In this document: positions 28,471 to 41,430 of the stretch, piece by piece | Layout of the letters: every line of letters begins with the position of its first letter | Numbering within the stretch: the first letter of the stretch is position 1 | DNA from: Thunnus maccoyii | Lineage: Eukaryota; Chordata; Actinopteri; Scombriformes; Scombridae | Length of the DNA stretch: 64,000 nucleotides | Assembly: GCF_910596095.1 (NCBI RefSeq) | Contig: NC_056544.1 | Coordinates: 7,952,655-8,016,654 of the forward strand | Reading direction: 5' to 3' | Translations under genes and position numbers: made by a program | Notes under the pieces: generated by a model | What the model was told of the DNA's origin: nothing | Databases searched by the model: none | Seen by the model: the letters and a program-made list of their open reading frames with translations, nothing else

Positions 28471-30002
28471 GCATCTTGGCAGATATCCATGCATCAAACT
28501 ATAGTAGTTTGATTTTGCTACTTTTTCTCATCATGTCTCATCATTTCAATACATCCAAACATGTTTGAGCTGGAATCCAATCCAAAATATAAGAGTGGAA
28601 AACACAAATAGCACATGGAAAAACCTTAGCAACAACTTTAGTAAGAGTGACTAAGGAATGGACGATGTCGGCAAGGTAGAAAAACGAAGTGTTCAGGGCA
28701 CTCCAGGTCCATTTACTCACTTGCAGCTTGCTGCACATCAGCAGCTTGAGTTTGCTTTTACTCAGTTGCCATGGAGCTGTAGGTTTGCAACTTTTCATGA
28801 GTTTCATGGAGTCTGTTTGCCACCATTATCATCCGCTGTCCTCCCTTGCCTTAGTTTAAGTTAATGTTGATCCCTGCTGTTCCTTGGTGTCCTTCATCAG
28901 TGTATGCCAGTGTGTTACATACTTTTTTGATGGTTCACTGCACATTTCATTCAAGAATCAAGGTAAGTCATAGTCTGAAAATTATGGTGTGATTACTTTG
29001 CAATTATAGTGGACTACAGGGCAAAATGGTTACCCCTTCATTTTGAGACTTCTTATTTCATTCCACTGTAACTACATTATTGTACCAGGTAATTATTTTG
29101 TAAGTGGCCCATAGTTGGAAAATGAAAAACTGTGCCCAAAGGTAGTGTCTACAACGTCATTATTAACAAACACAATCCTGAGTGCAGTATAAGGTGATAT
29201 TATTTTCCCAGTACAGGCTGACTGTGCTATTTTTACTCTGCAGCCCAAAAGTTTCAGATGTGGGAATGTTGCTGGTTCAAATCTCTGCACTGGCTCGGCA
29301 AATGTGGCTTGAGAACCCCTGAATGAAAACTGTCTTTTGAGGAGCAGCAGGTAAAATACCCAAGTGACTTCATATTACTCCTGAGGCCAGCCGTTAAAGA
29401 TCATGATGGCACTGCAGCACCAAAGAGTGAATCTCCTGTTTAAAAATGATGCTGAACTCTGCTTGGAAAGTAAAGTGGGGAGTTATGTAGAGCTCAATCA
29501 ACTTTCCCCATAAACATGAAAAGTAGAATTTGAAAACTGGGTTGCATTCCCCTTTCCATGCCAAATACGAGACTTCAAAAGGATGAAACAATCCTCCCTC
29601 AAATCTGAACAGCAAAGCTGAAAGTGGATCATCTCCACATCTCCACATCTGTCTGAGGTCACCGCCAGGGAGCAGGTGCTGCTGCCTCTGTCCTGCCTGC
29701 TGATTGGACAGATGGATTAGCTGCTTAACGAGTGGAATTTGTTTAATCTGATAATTGTCTCGGCGATGAAAACATATTCAGTAATTCTCTGTGGACTCTG
29801 TTTTCCTGTCCTCCTGATTAAAGACACTTTCATTCTGGCACACACAGACAAATAATGGAACAGTTGTTGTTATGACCAGAAGACAATGCTCTGAGGTGCG
29901 CTGGCACACACACATACATACACAGACACACACAGTCCCCTGTGTGTAGCCCCGCTGTGGTATGGTAATGAGCTGCTAATCTCTCTGGTTTACACAGCCA
30001 GA

Positions 30003-30044
<42 letters not shown>

Positions 30045-31285
30045 ATTAAGGTGCAGTGTGGAAAAGCCCGAGGAATTCTCTGAGGCCGTCAACCTTCTGC
30101 TCTCACTTGGGCGCAGGCTGTCAACACATTAAATAGTGGAATCTATGTGTGTGTGTGAGAGAGAGAGAGACAGAGGGAGAGAAATAGAAAGTGAAAAGTT
30201 GACAAAAACACACTGTAAAGGCAAAAAAAAAGAAAGAAAAAGAGGAAATTAGGGTAGAAACAGAAAGCAACAGTGTGGATCAGGCAGTATCAGCACGTTT
30301 GTTTACTTCCCTTGTAAAAGTAAGCTTTCTTCATCTGATCTGTAAATCCTGACTCTCCTCTTACTCTCTCTTCTGTGTTCTTTTTTGTGTTTTGATGCTG
30401 CATTGGTGTGTGTGTGTGTGTGTGTGTGTGAGCGTGCACGCGAGTGTGCGTGTTTATTTATTATGCCGAAGTCACATCACTAATTAGTCCCTGGGAGAAG
30501 CCTGAGGCCATTTGCAAAATCCCACTGATTAAAAACAAGTCCAAATCCAACTTGTGTTGTTGTGTTGCATATGCGAGCACACACACACACACATACAGTC
30601 AGACACACAGAGGCACATACTGTATACAATTTGCACTCACACACACACTCACATCCACACAGCCATGTATGCTGAGGAAAGCTACTTACTGTCAAGGCTG
30701 GAACACATGTGGGCGAGTGTTTGCGAATGGGGGGCTTGTGCATGCATGTTGAACGGCTGCTGAACGGGTGTTAGAGAGCTGTCAGTTGTTAAGGCCAGTT
30801 TAATATTTAAACTCGCCGTCTAAAGTTATCATTACCCCGGGGTGGCTCCTGTCACATAGGAAACACATGCGCACACTAGGGGCACACACATACGCACATA
30901 CACACACACTCTCAAAGCCTTCAGGAGCTTCAGCTTGTCACAAATCACACTCAAGATGACAAGGGCATCGTGCATTAGCAAGTGTGACAGACAGAGGCAG
31001 AGAGAGAGGGAGAGAGACAGACACATACAAGACAGAAAAAGAGAGAGTGTGTCTCCGCAATATTTCATCTTCATTTGGAATTGTATTTACATTTTTTTTT
31101 TTTTTTTACAAAAAAAAAAGTCATACAGATTAATCCTATTTGAATTTTAATTCAAGTCTGAGCCAAAGAGGGAGAGCAGAGGTGACGGATGGAGACAGAG
31201 ACTGGAAGGAAGAGAAGACACGTACACAGGGAAACACCAACAAATACATGTAGAGCAGAATTAGCAACTGATAATTAACATTCAA
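28471..31285. other. Gene-free, microsatellite-rich stretch
   Basis: GT runs at 30003-30040 and 30406-30431, CA runs at 30580-30595 and 30640-30650. 29640-29880 lacks simple repeats. No gene found. Confidence 0.45.
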
Positions 31286-31289
31286 AAGA

Positions 31290-32185
31290 GAGCACTCAAA
31301 TTGTTTAATCACTTTAAATCCAGCCTCATAGACACCCTCCATTCCAAAGCCCTCCAAACCCAAGAGCTGAGCCCAGAAAAGAGTCCTTTATGTCAGCTGG
31401 TGCTGAGACTAACTGCCCCTTCTCAGTCACATTCTGACCAGTCTCACACCGACACTGCTTTCCAGACACAAATCAGAGTAAACCAAATTATAACATAATG
31501 TGAAGAAACCTATTTGAAACATTGGACAGACAAAACTAAAAGCCAGAGTAGATTAGCATGTTATCTGGCCCTAAAGAGAGATTATGAATATCTCTCTACT
31601 GTCAGAGACAGAAAGCAGAGACAGATCCTCACCAAGTACAGGCTCAGTGACCACAAACTGGCAACTGAAAAAGGAAAACACAAAAAACCATGGCAACCAG
31701 AAGAAAACAGAATATGTGGTCACTGTTCGACAGGTGAGGCTGAGACAGAGATGCACGTCCTTCTACAGTGTAAAACATTCAATGAAATAATGAACATTTA
31801 CTTTAACAAGTTCAACTCTGTAATTTCAGATTTCAAAGAGTTTAATGACCTCTTAAAATTAAAAATACTCCTCGGAGAAGGAGACAGAGCATATCTCACT
31901 GCCCAATATGTATTAACATGTCACAACCTGAGGGACAGTGAATGACCTACACACACACACACACAAATACATGCATAGGCAATACTGTATATATATATAT
32001 ATATATATGTGTGTATATATGTATATAATATATATCAATCTTAATGTTGTGTTAATGTTCATATTACTGTTATTGTGAACTGTCCAAATATTTGGACAAA
32101 TTGTACTTTGATGCTTTGGCAACATTGTTCTTGAGACCTACATGCCAATAAAGCCATTTGAATGGACTTGACTTGAATTGAGGAG
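31290..32185 (+). mobile_element. 5'-truncated non-LTR retrotransposon, C-terminal ORF part
   Basis: One frame from 31301 to 31945 with a single in-frame stop at 31496-31498. After it come RLACYLALKRDYEYL, KYRLSDHKLA and a C-x2-C-x10-H-x4-C cluster (ICGHC to HVLLQC), the zinc-binding motif that follows reverse transcriptase in several LINE clades. Then CA and TA microsatellites and the tail TTTGGCAACATTGT with ATGCCAATAAAGCCATTTGA near 32145. Dead by truncation and the stop. Clade not assigned. Confidence 0.75.
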
Positions 32186-32811
32186 ACGGTGACAGCATGG
32201 GGAGAAGGAGGAGGGAGTGAGGGATGATGGGAGACGCAGAGAGGAGGAGGGAGATAGTGATAAATTGCTTTGAACTTTAATGGACGTCTCAGATGCTCCT
32301 CTAGTGATGTGTTCGGACAATACACAACATTACTGGCACACGTGAGTGCTGATTGTAGCTGACAGCCAAAGAGGCCTGTCCCCATCGACCTAGAACACAC
32401 ACACACACACAGACATGTGCACATGATGCGCAATAGCTTTCCAAAAGTCAGCTAAAGGAAGAAGGCAGGGAGACAACTTCTTAGCAGAAAGTGCAGACAA
32501 GAAAGGGGAGGAAGGGGCCAGATGAACTGTGTGGGTGAAGGAGAAAAAAAAGAAGGGATGTTGTGGGAGAAAAGAAAGAGAAGGAGAAGTGTAAAGTCCA
32601 GAGGGAGAACGAGGGAGAAGGAGGAAAGAGGAGAAGAAAAGTGGAAGGGAGGAAGAGGAGTGAGCAGGGGAAGGTGTTGACATATGGTCAGGGTTGGGTT
32701 CAGACAAATAAAATGTTGCCTTCTCTCCACAGTGGTTAACTACACACAAATGAATCAGTAATGGAGCACTCATTCACAGTGACAAACCCATAGACACACA
32801 CACTCATGCTT

Positions 32812-32848
<37 letters not shown>

Positions 32849-32957
32849 CACAATGGCTGACATGTGAATGAAACTCAAAGACATTCACACAGAAGGAGCA
32901 ATAAATGTTGACGGAGGTGGGCGGGCGGGGTGGGAAGTACGGAGGGTTGTTTGTGAG

Positions 32958-32992
<35 letters not shown>

Positions 32993-33166
32993 GCAGTGTA
33001 TCGTTGGAACCGCCCCACATCCCTTCCACCCGGCTGCCTCTCTGTGAGTGTGTTAGTGTGTGTGTGCTGGCCTGGTCTTTGTATCTGTTTGAATGGGGGG
33101 TTTGTCCCTCAATCTGTGCCCCTCTACTTCGCCAGATTTCTAATGATTTTCCAATGATGATTTAGG

Positions 33167-33200
<34 letters not shown>

Positions 33201-33889
33201 AAGTGCTCATTCAACCTTGCTCTCTCCATTCTCTGCCCAGCTATTCTTCACAGTGCTGTTTCATGGTTCCTTTCTGAGTGTGTGTCTCTACAACACTAAT
33301 ATGAATATCATGTGAGTTAGCAACAGTGTATCTATGTATCTGTGTATGTATGTATGTATGTATGTATCTATCTATCTTCCTTCCTTCCTTCCTTCCTTCC
33401 ACTTGGCAGTCATGATTAGATCTCAAATGCTTAAGCTCACAAACTACAAATGTATACAGTATTTTCTGTTCCTTTTCCCGCTGATCATTTCCTAAAGTTT
33501 ACTGTAAGATTTGAGATTCATTTCCTACCTTCCGGACAGCTGTTGTTTTCCATTCATTTCACTGCATGATGGAAATTCAGCTTGCACAGACTTACCAGCT
33601 TGAAATAGTTGAAGTTATCACTGGAAACACTTTGTTACCCTTATTTTTCGGATAATTTTGAAAACTTTTCTTTGGTGGCTCTTTCAAGGTTGCACCAGCA
33701 TCCAAAATGCATTTAGTTGTCTCACAAAAAGCGTTGCATTCATGTTGTTGGAAAATCAGACCTAGGACAAACAATGAGCAGCCTTGGGCGCTGCAAAAAA
33801 GAATGAAGTGGATCGGATCATTTTTTGAAATAAAAAAGTGAGTACAGCAACAGTGAATGCTTTGAGCCACATGGTGTAGCTCTAAGGAT
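32186..33889. other. Gene-free, microsatellite-rich stretch
   Basis: Purine tract at 32500-32670, CA run at 32815-32846, GT runs at 32961-32988 and 33168-33198, GTAT, ATCT and TTCC runs at 33341-33400. No gene. Confidence 0.5.
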
Positions 33890-34315
33890 GGCAATATCAG
33901 TCTGTTGCTTGGTCCACACTGAGATGTCTCAACAACTTGATGAATGGCCCAGAAATTTTGTACAGACATTCACATCCCCAGAGATTTGATTTACTCTGAA
34001 ATGTGTCAACAACTGTTGGATGGATTGCCATGAAATTAGAATGAATTCTGGATAAAATGCAATAACTTTGGTGATCTATCTCCATCATCAAGAATTTCAC
34101 TTTGTCCAATTGCTTATGACTTGATGAAAGATTCCAATCATCCTCAGCTGCACTTTGTTTTTAGTGCTAATTACCAAATGTTAGCATGATAAAAAACTTA
34201 AGTAAGATGGTGGACTTGGTAAACAAACCTGCTAAACATCAGCATGCTGATTTTAGCTCAAAGCACCGCTGTGTACAGTTTCACGGAGCCGCTGGCATGG
34301 CCGTAGACTCTTAGT
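33890..34315. repeat. Interspersed repeat (GTTAGCATG type)
   Basis: TGGATGGATTGCCATGAAAT, TTGTTTTTAGTGCTAATTAC and AAACATCAGCATGCTGATTT identify the family of 21055-21545, reverse orientation. Confidence 0.7.
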
Positions 34316-35990
34316 GTTATTTACTTTACAACTTGTGTTAACTTTGACACAAAATAAAAGCAACAAAATGTTAATTGTGATCTCAGGGAATTCTTTGAAG
34401 GTTCATTTTCATACTGGAGTGAAACGACTGGAAGCCAGTGGCTGCCTTGAAGGTAGGAAATCAATCTGCAAACTTGCGGCTTCATTTTGAAAATGGAAAG
34501 CAGTAATGAAAAGTTTATGCCTTTTGTTGTTAATGGAATAAAACATGCAAAACCACTGGCACAGTCCTTTATTGGAATGCATGAAGTAACAGTGGACATC
34601 TCTGTGGCTCTGTTAAGTAGGTCAAAGTAGGTTTTTTCCCTCCAAAAAGCCAATAAGACATGTTAGGGAGTTAGCAGGACATGTGTCGAGGCGGAGGTGG
34701 CAGACGAGCCCCCAAAGCTTCTACCATAAAGTGAATGTTTAGTCCATGTGAATAGAGGATGAGTGCCGAGAGCGTGTATCAGTCTGAACAAGAACCTGAA
34801 TGTTTCATAGCCAGACAATGGGGATATATTTGTGTTAATGTTTCATAACCGTGCGTTTATCAAGGCGTGAAGCCCCCTGCGTATGTCTGTGTGAGTGCAC
34901 GCAGGTGTGCACAGTTTTAATGTTTAATGAAGGTTTGAGGTTTGAGGAGGGAGGTGTTTTGTGGTTGTTTATGCCTCGATGCGTTCTCTTTGGGTTTATT
35001 CACAGGAGGATGACCTGTGAGCTCCAACACGAGGCTGGCATTTCTATCTATGTGTGTGTGTGTGCATTAGAGTGTGTGTGGGCTTTCGGGTGGGGGGGGG
35101 GGGCGAGGGAGCCATAAAAGATTCAGCTCCTCTGGCTGTATTGTTGTGGAGATAACAAATGTTTCCATTTAGTGATCATGCATGAGTTATAACTCCCAGG
35201 ACATAGCTTATGCTGTTTGGGTGTGTGTGTCTGGGGTTGTGTGTCCTCACATTTTCACAGCCTCCATATAGCTAATGAGCGGTCAGACCCTGGCAAAATG
35301 AACTCAGCGGAGTTAGACCATTGTGTAGTTCGAGTACAAATTTTTATGTCTCAGGTGAGCACAAAGACAAATTTCTGCCTCGCGTATCAGAGAGTTCAGT
35401 CCGATTCTTCACACTCAGCTCTATTCTTCACACACAGATGTACAGACACAGATAGGCAGATAAAACACAGATGCGCATACACACATGTACAGACACACAC
35501 ACACACACACACACACACAGCTCTATTATGCAGTAGACCTCTCCATCCAATTGATCACAGACATGAATTTCAGAACAAAAGGGAAATATTCCACCTCAAA
35601 GAGCAGAGAATTTCTAACAGAATGCCTAAACGCGGTGCACACTGTCCTCACCGTATACTTCTGAAGCCTTTGTAACACTGAATGAGTTATAAAGACAGTG
35701 TGAAACAATGTGCGTGCAGGCGTGTGTGTGTGTGTGTGTGTGAGCGCATGCACATCCACAAGGGTAAGCCGCTGAGCACTTCAAACCAAGGGCCTAATCA
35801 GCACCCCATAGCCCACCCACACAACCTCTCTCTGTATCTCTCCCTCCTCTGCTCATCTTATTTTCATTCCCTCTCCCCCTCCCACGGACTCGCCTCTTCG
35901 TTCTTCCGCTCTCCCCTCCTTCCAGCCCTCGTTTTGTCCCCTTCTCCTCTTCCTGCTCCTCCCTCGAGATGGCAGTGGTGGTTGTGAAGA
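34316..35990. other. Gene-free stretch
   Basis: G run at 35091-35103, CA run at 35494-35518, GT run at 35718-35742, pyrimidine-rich 35820-35960. No gene. Confidence 0.45.
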
Positions 35991-36250
35991 TGGGGGTGAT
36001 GGGAGGTCCGGTGGTGGTGGCGGTGGTGGTGAGGGGTGGGGTTGGGGAGGGGGGGACTCCTGGGAATGCTGGGCACGGCGCGAGCTCAGCTCCGAGGTCA
36101 GCCGAGTGCTCTCCCTGTCCTGGTGGTGATGTTGGAGGGTGAGGACAAGCTGGGCTGATCTAGGATCTGTGTCCCCGGGGAGAGGCGGTGACAAGGCCGC
36201 CGGCGAATGCTATGACGCTGCTGAAATATTAAAGCTAATGGATGGCGGCG
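35990..36250. promoter_or_regulatory. GC-rich island, candidate regulatory element
   Basis: GGTGGT-rich start (G-quadruplex prone) then CpG-containing, non-repetitive sequence up to GCTGAAATATTAAAGCTAAT. Its composition differs from the microsatellite-rich surroundings. Function inferred only from that contrast. Confidence 0.3.
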
Positions 36251-36420
36251 GTGCGTGCCTGCATGTGTGTGTGCATGTGTGTGTCTGCGTGAGCGTGTGT
36301 TGCTCATGAGTTGCAGCTACTTGAAGTGAAGTGGAGTGAACAAAGTGGAATGGAGATGGATAATGCATTACACTCTAAACAATGGCACGGAAGAGAGATC
36401 TTAGGCCGTAATAGAACAAA

Positions 36421-36725
36421 CCCTACTTCTGAGCATGAAAAATGGTGGAGGAGAGAAGTGATAGGGAGAGAGGAGAGGAAATGAGATGAGAGGAGATAGA
36501 AGGAGAGGAGATGAGTTAGGAAGAGAGGAAATGAGATAGGAAAAGAGGAGATAAGAGGAGAGGAAAAGAGAGAGAAGGAGAGGAGATAGGAAGAGAGGGG
36601 AGGAGTGGAGATGAGTAAGAAAGAGAGGAGCTGAGAGGAGGCGAGTTAGGAGGAGAGGAGAGGAAAGAAAGGAAGAGGAGGAAGAGGAGGAGAGGAAATG
36701 AGAGGAGAGAAAATAGAAAGACGAT
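36421..36725. repeat. Purine (GA-rich) tract of about 300 bases
   Basis: Degenerate GAGAGGAGATGAG units, almost no pyrimidines on the plus strand. Triplex-prone. Confidence 0.85.
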
Positions 36726-36791
36726 GAGCACATAAAAATTAGAAAAAATGAGAGACTGTTAAGATCCCTCAGCTGCCAATAAGTAGACACA

Positions 36792-36793
<2 letters not shown>

Positions 36794-36849
<56 letters not shown>
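36794..36849. repeat. CA microsatellite, about 28 units
   Basis: Uninterrupted CA run. Confidence 0.95.
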
Positions 36850-37032
36850 GGCTTCAAGCTATCATACATATCGCCTGGAGCACAATACAGCTCGTTAGTG
36901 GGTACATGCTCAAAATGAGTCCCTCTCCCTCTCTCAACCCCTCCATCTCTCAAGCAGTTGTCAATGTTATTATTTCCAAATGAATACACACAAATGCACT
37001 ACATTGTCTGACAGAATATGCTATAAATACAC

Positions 37033-37065
<33 letters not shown>

Positions 37066-37193
37066 ATGCCATATGACAAACACACAGAGTAAAAGAAAGG
37101 GAGAGTGCAACACTGCAAACACTGAACTCTATGATGCTATATGTTTGGGGGAGGGAGAACATGAACAACAATTAAAAATACAGTAGTAGGTTG

Positions 37194-37198
<5 letters not shown>

Positions 37199-37261
<63 letters not shown>
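37199..37261. repeat. TG microsatellite, about 31 units
   Basis: Uninterrupted TG run. Confidence 0.95.
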
Positions 37262-37429
37262 ACGCGTTAGAAAACACCCACAGCAACACTTGTTCATATG
37301 AGACCTGAGAGAAGCGTGTTGAAATCAGTGTTGCTCTGTGCAGCTCGTGGGCATTCGGTTAAATTATGGATTTCAGTTCTGTGTCTCTGTCACCAACCCC
37401 CCCACCCCACCCCTCCCTCCCCCCACATT

Positions 37430-37465
<36 letters not shown>

Positions 37466-37589
37466 GTATATACATGTATATATACACACACACAGAAGGC
37501 GGATGTGGGATCTCGTTGCTGTAAGATATAGACAGAGTGCTGTTTTATCACCACGACTGTGATGTTAATTAAAATCAGACAGACGTTCG

Positions 37590-38120
37590 CAAAGAAATAA
37601 GTTGAGCTCATTTCCATTCTGTGTGAGAGCGGGGGAAAGTAGGCCACGCTTTGGAGGCGCGCCACCTTCGCTGTCCTACGGATGAGAAATGACTGACAAG
37701 CCGGTAGAGGAGAGGAGAGGACAGGAGAAGGAGAAAGAGACGGCCCCCCTTGTTTGTTATCCCCCTGACAATCCACACAAACAGCAGACTGCCATGCCAA
37801 TGTGTCACACACTCTGGTTGTCACCTATCAAGTCTCTAAAGGCCAGAACTGGGCCACAGACTTGACTGTTGCTAATTCTTTCCACCTCATCCTCAGGCTC
37901 AGCAGGGCCCTCTGTGTCTCCTCACATAAGGCCCATTGACTTGTATAATAGGTATGAACGCTGCTGCTCAGCCCTGATGGTGCACTGTGCCTTGTTAGTC
38001 CCGGGTAAAACACTGGTGGAGCTGCACATTAAAACTCTGCGTGAGGCATCGCCGTCGTCCCTCGAGTTGGTCACACGAGCTCATATGCATAAGCTGCCTT
38101 TTATTTAAACGACACGCATA
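37590..38120. promoter_or_regulatory. Non-repetitive CpG-containing island, candidate regulatory element
   Basis: No simple repeat, with GGCGCGCC, TTGTATAATAGGTATGAACG and CATATGCATAAGC motifs. Stands out between microsatellites. Inference only. Confidence 0.3.
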
Positions 38121-38759
38121 CATGTAGCCACCTACAGCAAACGCACATATGCACATGCAAGCCTCCCATCAGCCCTCGGGGAGATATACACACACACAGA
38201 GACACACGCACATACACCTAATTTCCCAAAACCCACCCTGTATGTGCCTGCTGAGATGCAAGGATTTAAGGGAATTTGCCTGCCAAAGGGAACCGTGCTG
38301 GATTTCATCATTCAAATATGTTATTCCTACGCCTTAGGGCAATTTGCCGTGTATTAGTGAACATTCACGACTGGTTTCCTTTGCCAGGAACAAGATAGTA
38401 AAGTTTTCCGCTGCCAAGCATCTGTGAATTCACATTGATGCCGGAAAATAAGAAATTAAAGTGGAAAAGGTCACTGGCAATATGAAAAAGGATTTTTCTG
38501 CATGGTAACAGTGCATTTTCTGGTTCAGAAGTGACAGATGATGTAAATTTGGATGAAAAGATATTCTGTTATTCTACCATTTAGTGTCTCCCATACTTTA
38601 TAAGGGATGTGGCTTTGTGGTTTGTACCAGAAGCTCAGTTTCTGTAGTTTCTGGGTTTGGCAGAGAACTGTTCATATTCACACAAAATTGATTGGACATG
38701 AAGGCTGCTGTGAATTAGGGATTTAGGTGAAATGTTCCTGTTGAGATGAATGTTATAAC

Positions 38760-39075
38760 TGGATAGCGCCTCAGTACTTCAAGTACTGTACAAGTCTGAG
38801 GTACTTTACTTGATTATTTCCGTTTCATACATCAACTTCACTACCAATCAGAGGTTTTATTTTACAAATATTGTAGTTTTACCTCCACTGCATTTGTTTG
38901 ACAGTACAGATTTTACATACAAAACATAGCTAAATAAGTGCTTTCACTTCTGATACTTAAAGTAGATTTTGCTGATAATTCTGTCTATTTAAGTAAAATG
39001 ATCAATGCAGTATGAAGGTAGTAGCTGTGCTTGTAACTGAGTATTTTGACAGTGTGGTGTTGCTACTTTTACTGA
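38760..39075. repeat. Interspersed repeat fragment
   Basis: GAGGTACTTTACTTGATTAT, TACCTCCACTGCATTTGTTT and GACAGTACAG place it with the 17580-18445 family. Confidence 0.6.
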
Positions 39076-39149
39076 AGTCCTGAATATTAGGGAACATGGG
39101 ATTAAGAGTTCTGTTATTTACTGAAAAATCCAGAAGCTATTGAAGCTGC

Positions 39150-39475
39150 TACTGGACACAAAATGTTTCCTACTTTACTGTAAAGTCCATTCTCAGTGTG
39201 TGCTGGAGGCTTCAAGTTTCGACACCACACATGACCGGCTTCTAACCTTGCTGTGATGTCACAAAATTATCTTGAACACGTCTTGAACTGAGATTTAAGG
39301 TGAGCTCTGAGAAGTTTTCCAACTTCAGTAGATGACTGTGGAAACAGCTGTCTGGTGTCAAACTCTGCACAGTGAAGCTCAAACATCCAAGTGAGGGAAC
39401 AATATGCAAGACAGATTTTTGAATGGAGGCGGACTTTAAAGTTCTATAGAAATGTATATATGACTGGACAGCCAC
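39150..39475. repeat. Interspersed repeat fragment
   Basis: Inverse-orientation relative of 19440-19690 (AACTCTGCACAGTGAAGCTC, CTTTAAAGT). Confidence 0.55.
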
Positions 39476-40845
39476 ATCACTGAGCCAGTGTTGTAGTCGA
39501 GTCACTATATCTCCAGTCTGAGTCGAGTCTCCAGTCGTCAAGGTTGAGTCTGAGTCGAGTTCCAAGATGGGCTCCAGTGCTCCACTTTGGCACAAAGAGC
39601 TGACACACCAATAAAAAAGGTCTGCAATAAACAAAAATGACATAGCTGTCACCGTTACATATTAATATCAATGATGAACCGATTGCAATTTTCTTGGCCG
39701 ATTCTGATTTCCAATTTTTTAAAAGTCTGACCCACTGATTCCGATTTTCCGATCTTTCTTTATAAGAATTAAATAAGATTTTTGGGATTTTTGGACTTAA
39801 AGGTATAACAAATTGTGAGCTTTGTGTCCTCTTCACTCACACTAAGAACTTCTACACCAACGACATGTTGTGTGCGTGTTGTGTCCCCTTTGTAGGACAT
39901 GACCATACCTGTAGGCCTAGTTGTTTCAGATAGTTGGTCATAACTGTGAGATACATAACTCATAATTATGACTCACTATGTCAAATCCTATGTCACCAGA
40001 TGCCCATAAGATGCTTGTTTTTATCATCCCTTTAATTATTGACTTTAATAGATTTCCATACTGATATGACTGCTTTTCCAGAAGATGCAGACCACGTATT
40101 TGCATTCCGGCCAATAGTAGACGTTTCATCTGTCTCGTTAGAGTCTAAACTCGTAAGACTTGGCTGGTTAGCCTGGTGCAGTCTGCAGGGGTTTGCGGCT
40201 ACAATATAACTCCCGCTGCTGGACCCATTCTGCACCGTTTAGCGAGGAAAACTCTCTGATGGCTTTTGTCTAGTATGGACTAATGGTAGAATAGCTCAGC
40301 ACGACTCTTCTTTGATGCTTTTGATGCGCCTCATTAACAGTTTAAATTTACACCTGCCTCATGCATTCCTGCGGGATCCCCCCTCACATGTGAGTGGGAA
40401 TGTTTGTTCTGTATAACGAGCCTCGTGAACATCTCTGATGTCTTAATGATGTTGCAGCTTATTGGTTTTTAACATTTTTTTTGCATATGCAGTATATAAA
40501 TGGAGTAGTTGTCCATGTGAAACACCATGTGTGCCTTAATAACCCTAATAGGCTAAAATATTCCCGCTGTGGCTTCTGACATTTGTATTTAACAGCCTGC
40601 TGTAATTCATTTTCTTTGATATTATTGACCTGCAGCATCCCTTTTATAAGAAGAGAGGGTTTGTGGATGTTAATTAGACTTGATTGACGTAAATATAGAC
40701 TGGTCTAAACTAAGATACAAAACTGAAGGTAATTTCAAACACGTCAAACATTCAACCCAAAGGGAAAACTGTGGGTTCACGGCCGGGAGCTATTATCCTT
40801 AGTTAATAAATGCAAACATTTGTTCCTGATGGCTCACTTAACCTC
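39476..40845. other. Gene-free stretch
   Basis: No protein or RNA gene seen. 39480-39600 has GAGTCGAGTC-like short repeats; 40130-40400 and 40600-40840 are non-repetitive. Confidence 0.35.
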
Positions 40846-40849
40846 TTAA

Positions 40850-41430
40850 TTTATGTATGACCACCAGAGCCCTATTCAGGCGAGAGCCATCGGTCAAACA
40901 GGCCTTCACAGAGAGGCACCGCATGGCCTCTTTCCCTCTTTCATCTCCGCTGTAATCGCTGCGTGTTTCACGCAGCAGCGAGCGCCGCTCCGCAGCCAGA
41001 ACTGGCGCTCAAACGCGCCTAATTGTCCTTCGTATTGACGAGTCGGTTCCGGTGCATTACTGATTTTCCACTGCTTCGTGACGGCGCTCTGGCTGAGTTT
41101 GGGACATCTGTGGGGGGTCAGGGGTGAGGGCAGCCCCGGAGCTGCGTCCATCTGCCCAACAAATACCCACGTCTCTTCAGACACAAGCCTGCTAAACACC
41201 TCTAATAGCCTGTCTAACATTTGCATTATTAGCCCTAATGAGCGAGCTAACGTGAATAGAGAGTAAGCCTATTACATTATCAATGAAATACCGCCTATAA
41301 TAAATGATTGCTACAGAGTAAGATGAAAATAATGACACAGTGCAAATTCTCCCCATTATCCTGGCCCAAAGCAGCACAGCCAGAGTGTCTTTCTTTTGCA
41401 ATCAAAAGGATATCAAGCTGAATCTAGGAC
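40850..41430. promoter_or_regulatory. Candidate conserved regulatory element
   Basis: Microsatellite-free, CpG-containing, with an 8-base-arm inverted repeat GCTGCGTG/CACGCAGC (40958-40976) and several homeodomain TAAT cores (41225-41330, as in CATTATTAGCCCTAATGAGC). Likely developmental enhancer for pcdh8 or a distant gene; inference. Confidence 0.35.

Noticed and set aside
35526-35759. 77-codon minus-strand ORF and partners near 35.2-35.7 kb
   Set aside because: Driven by CA/GT runs; no protein-like composition outside them.
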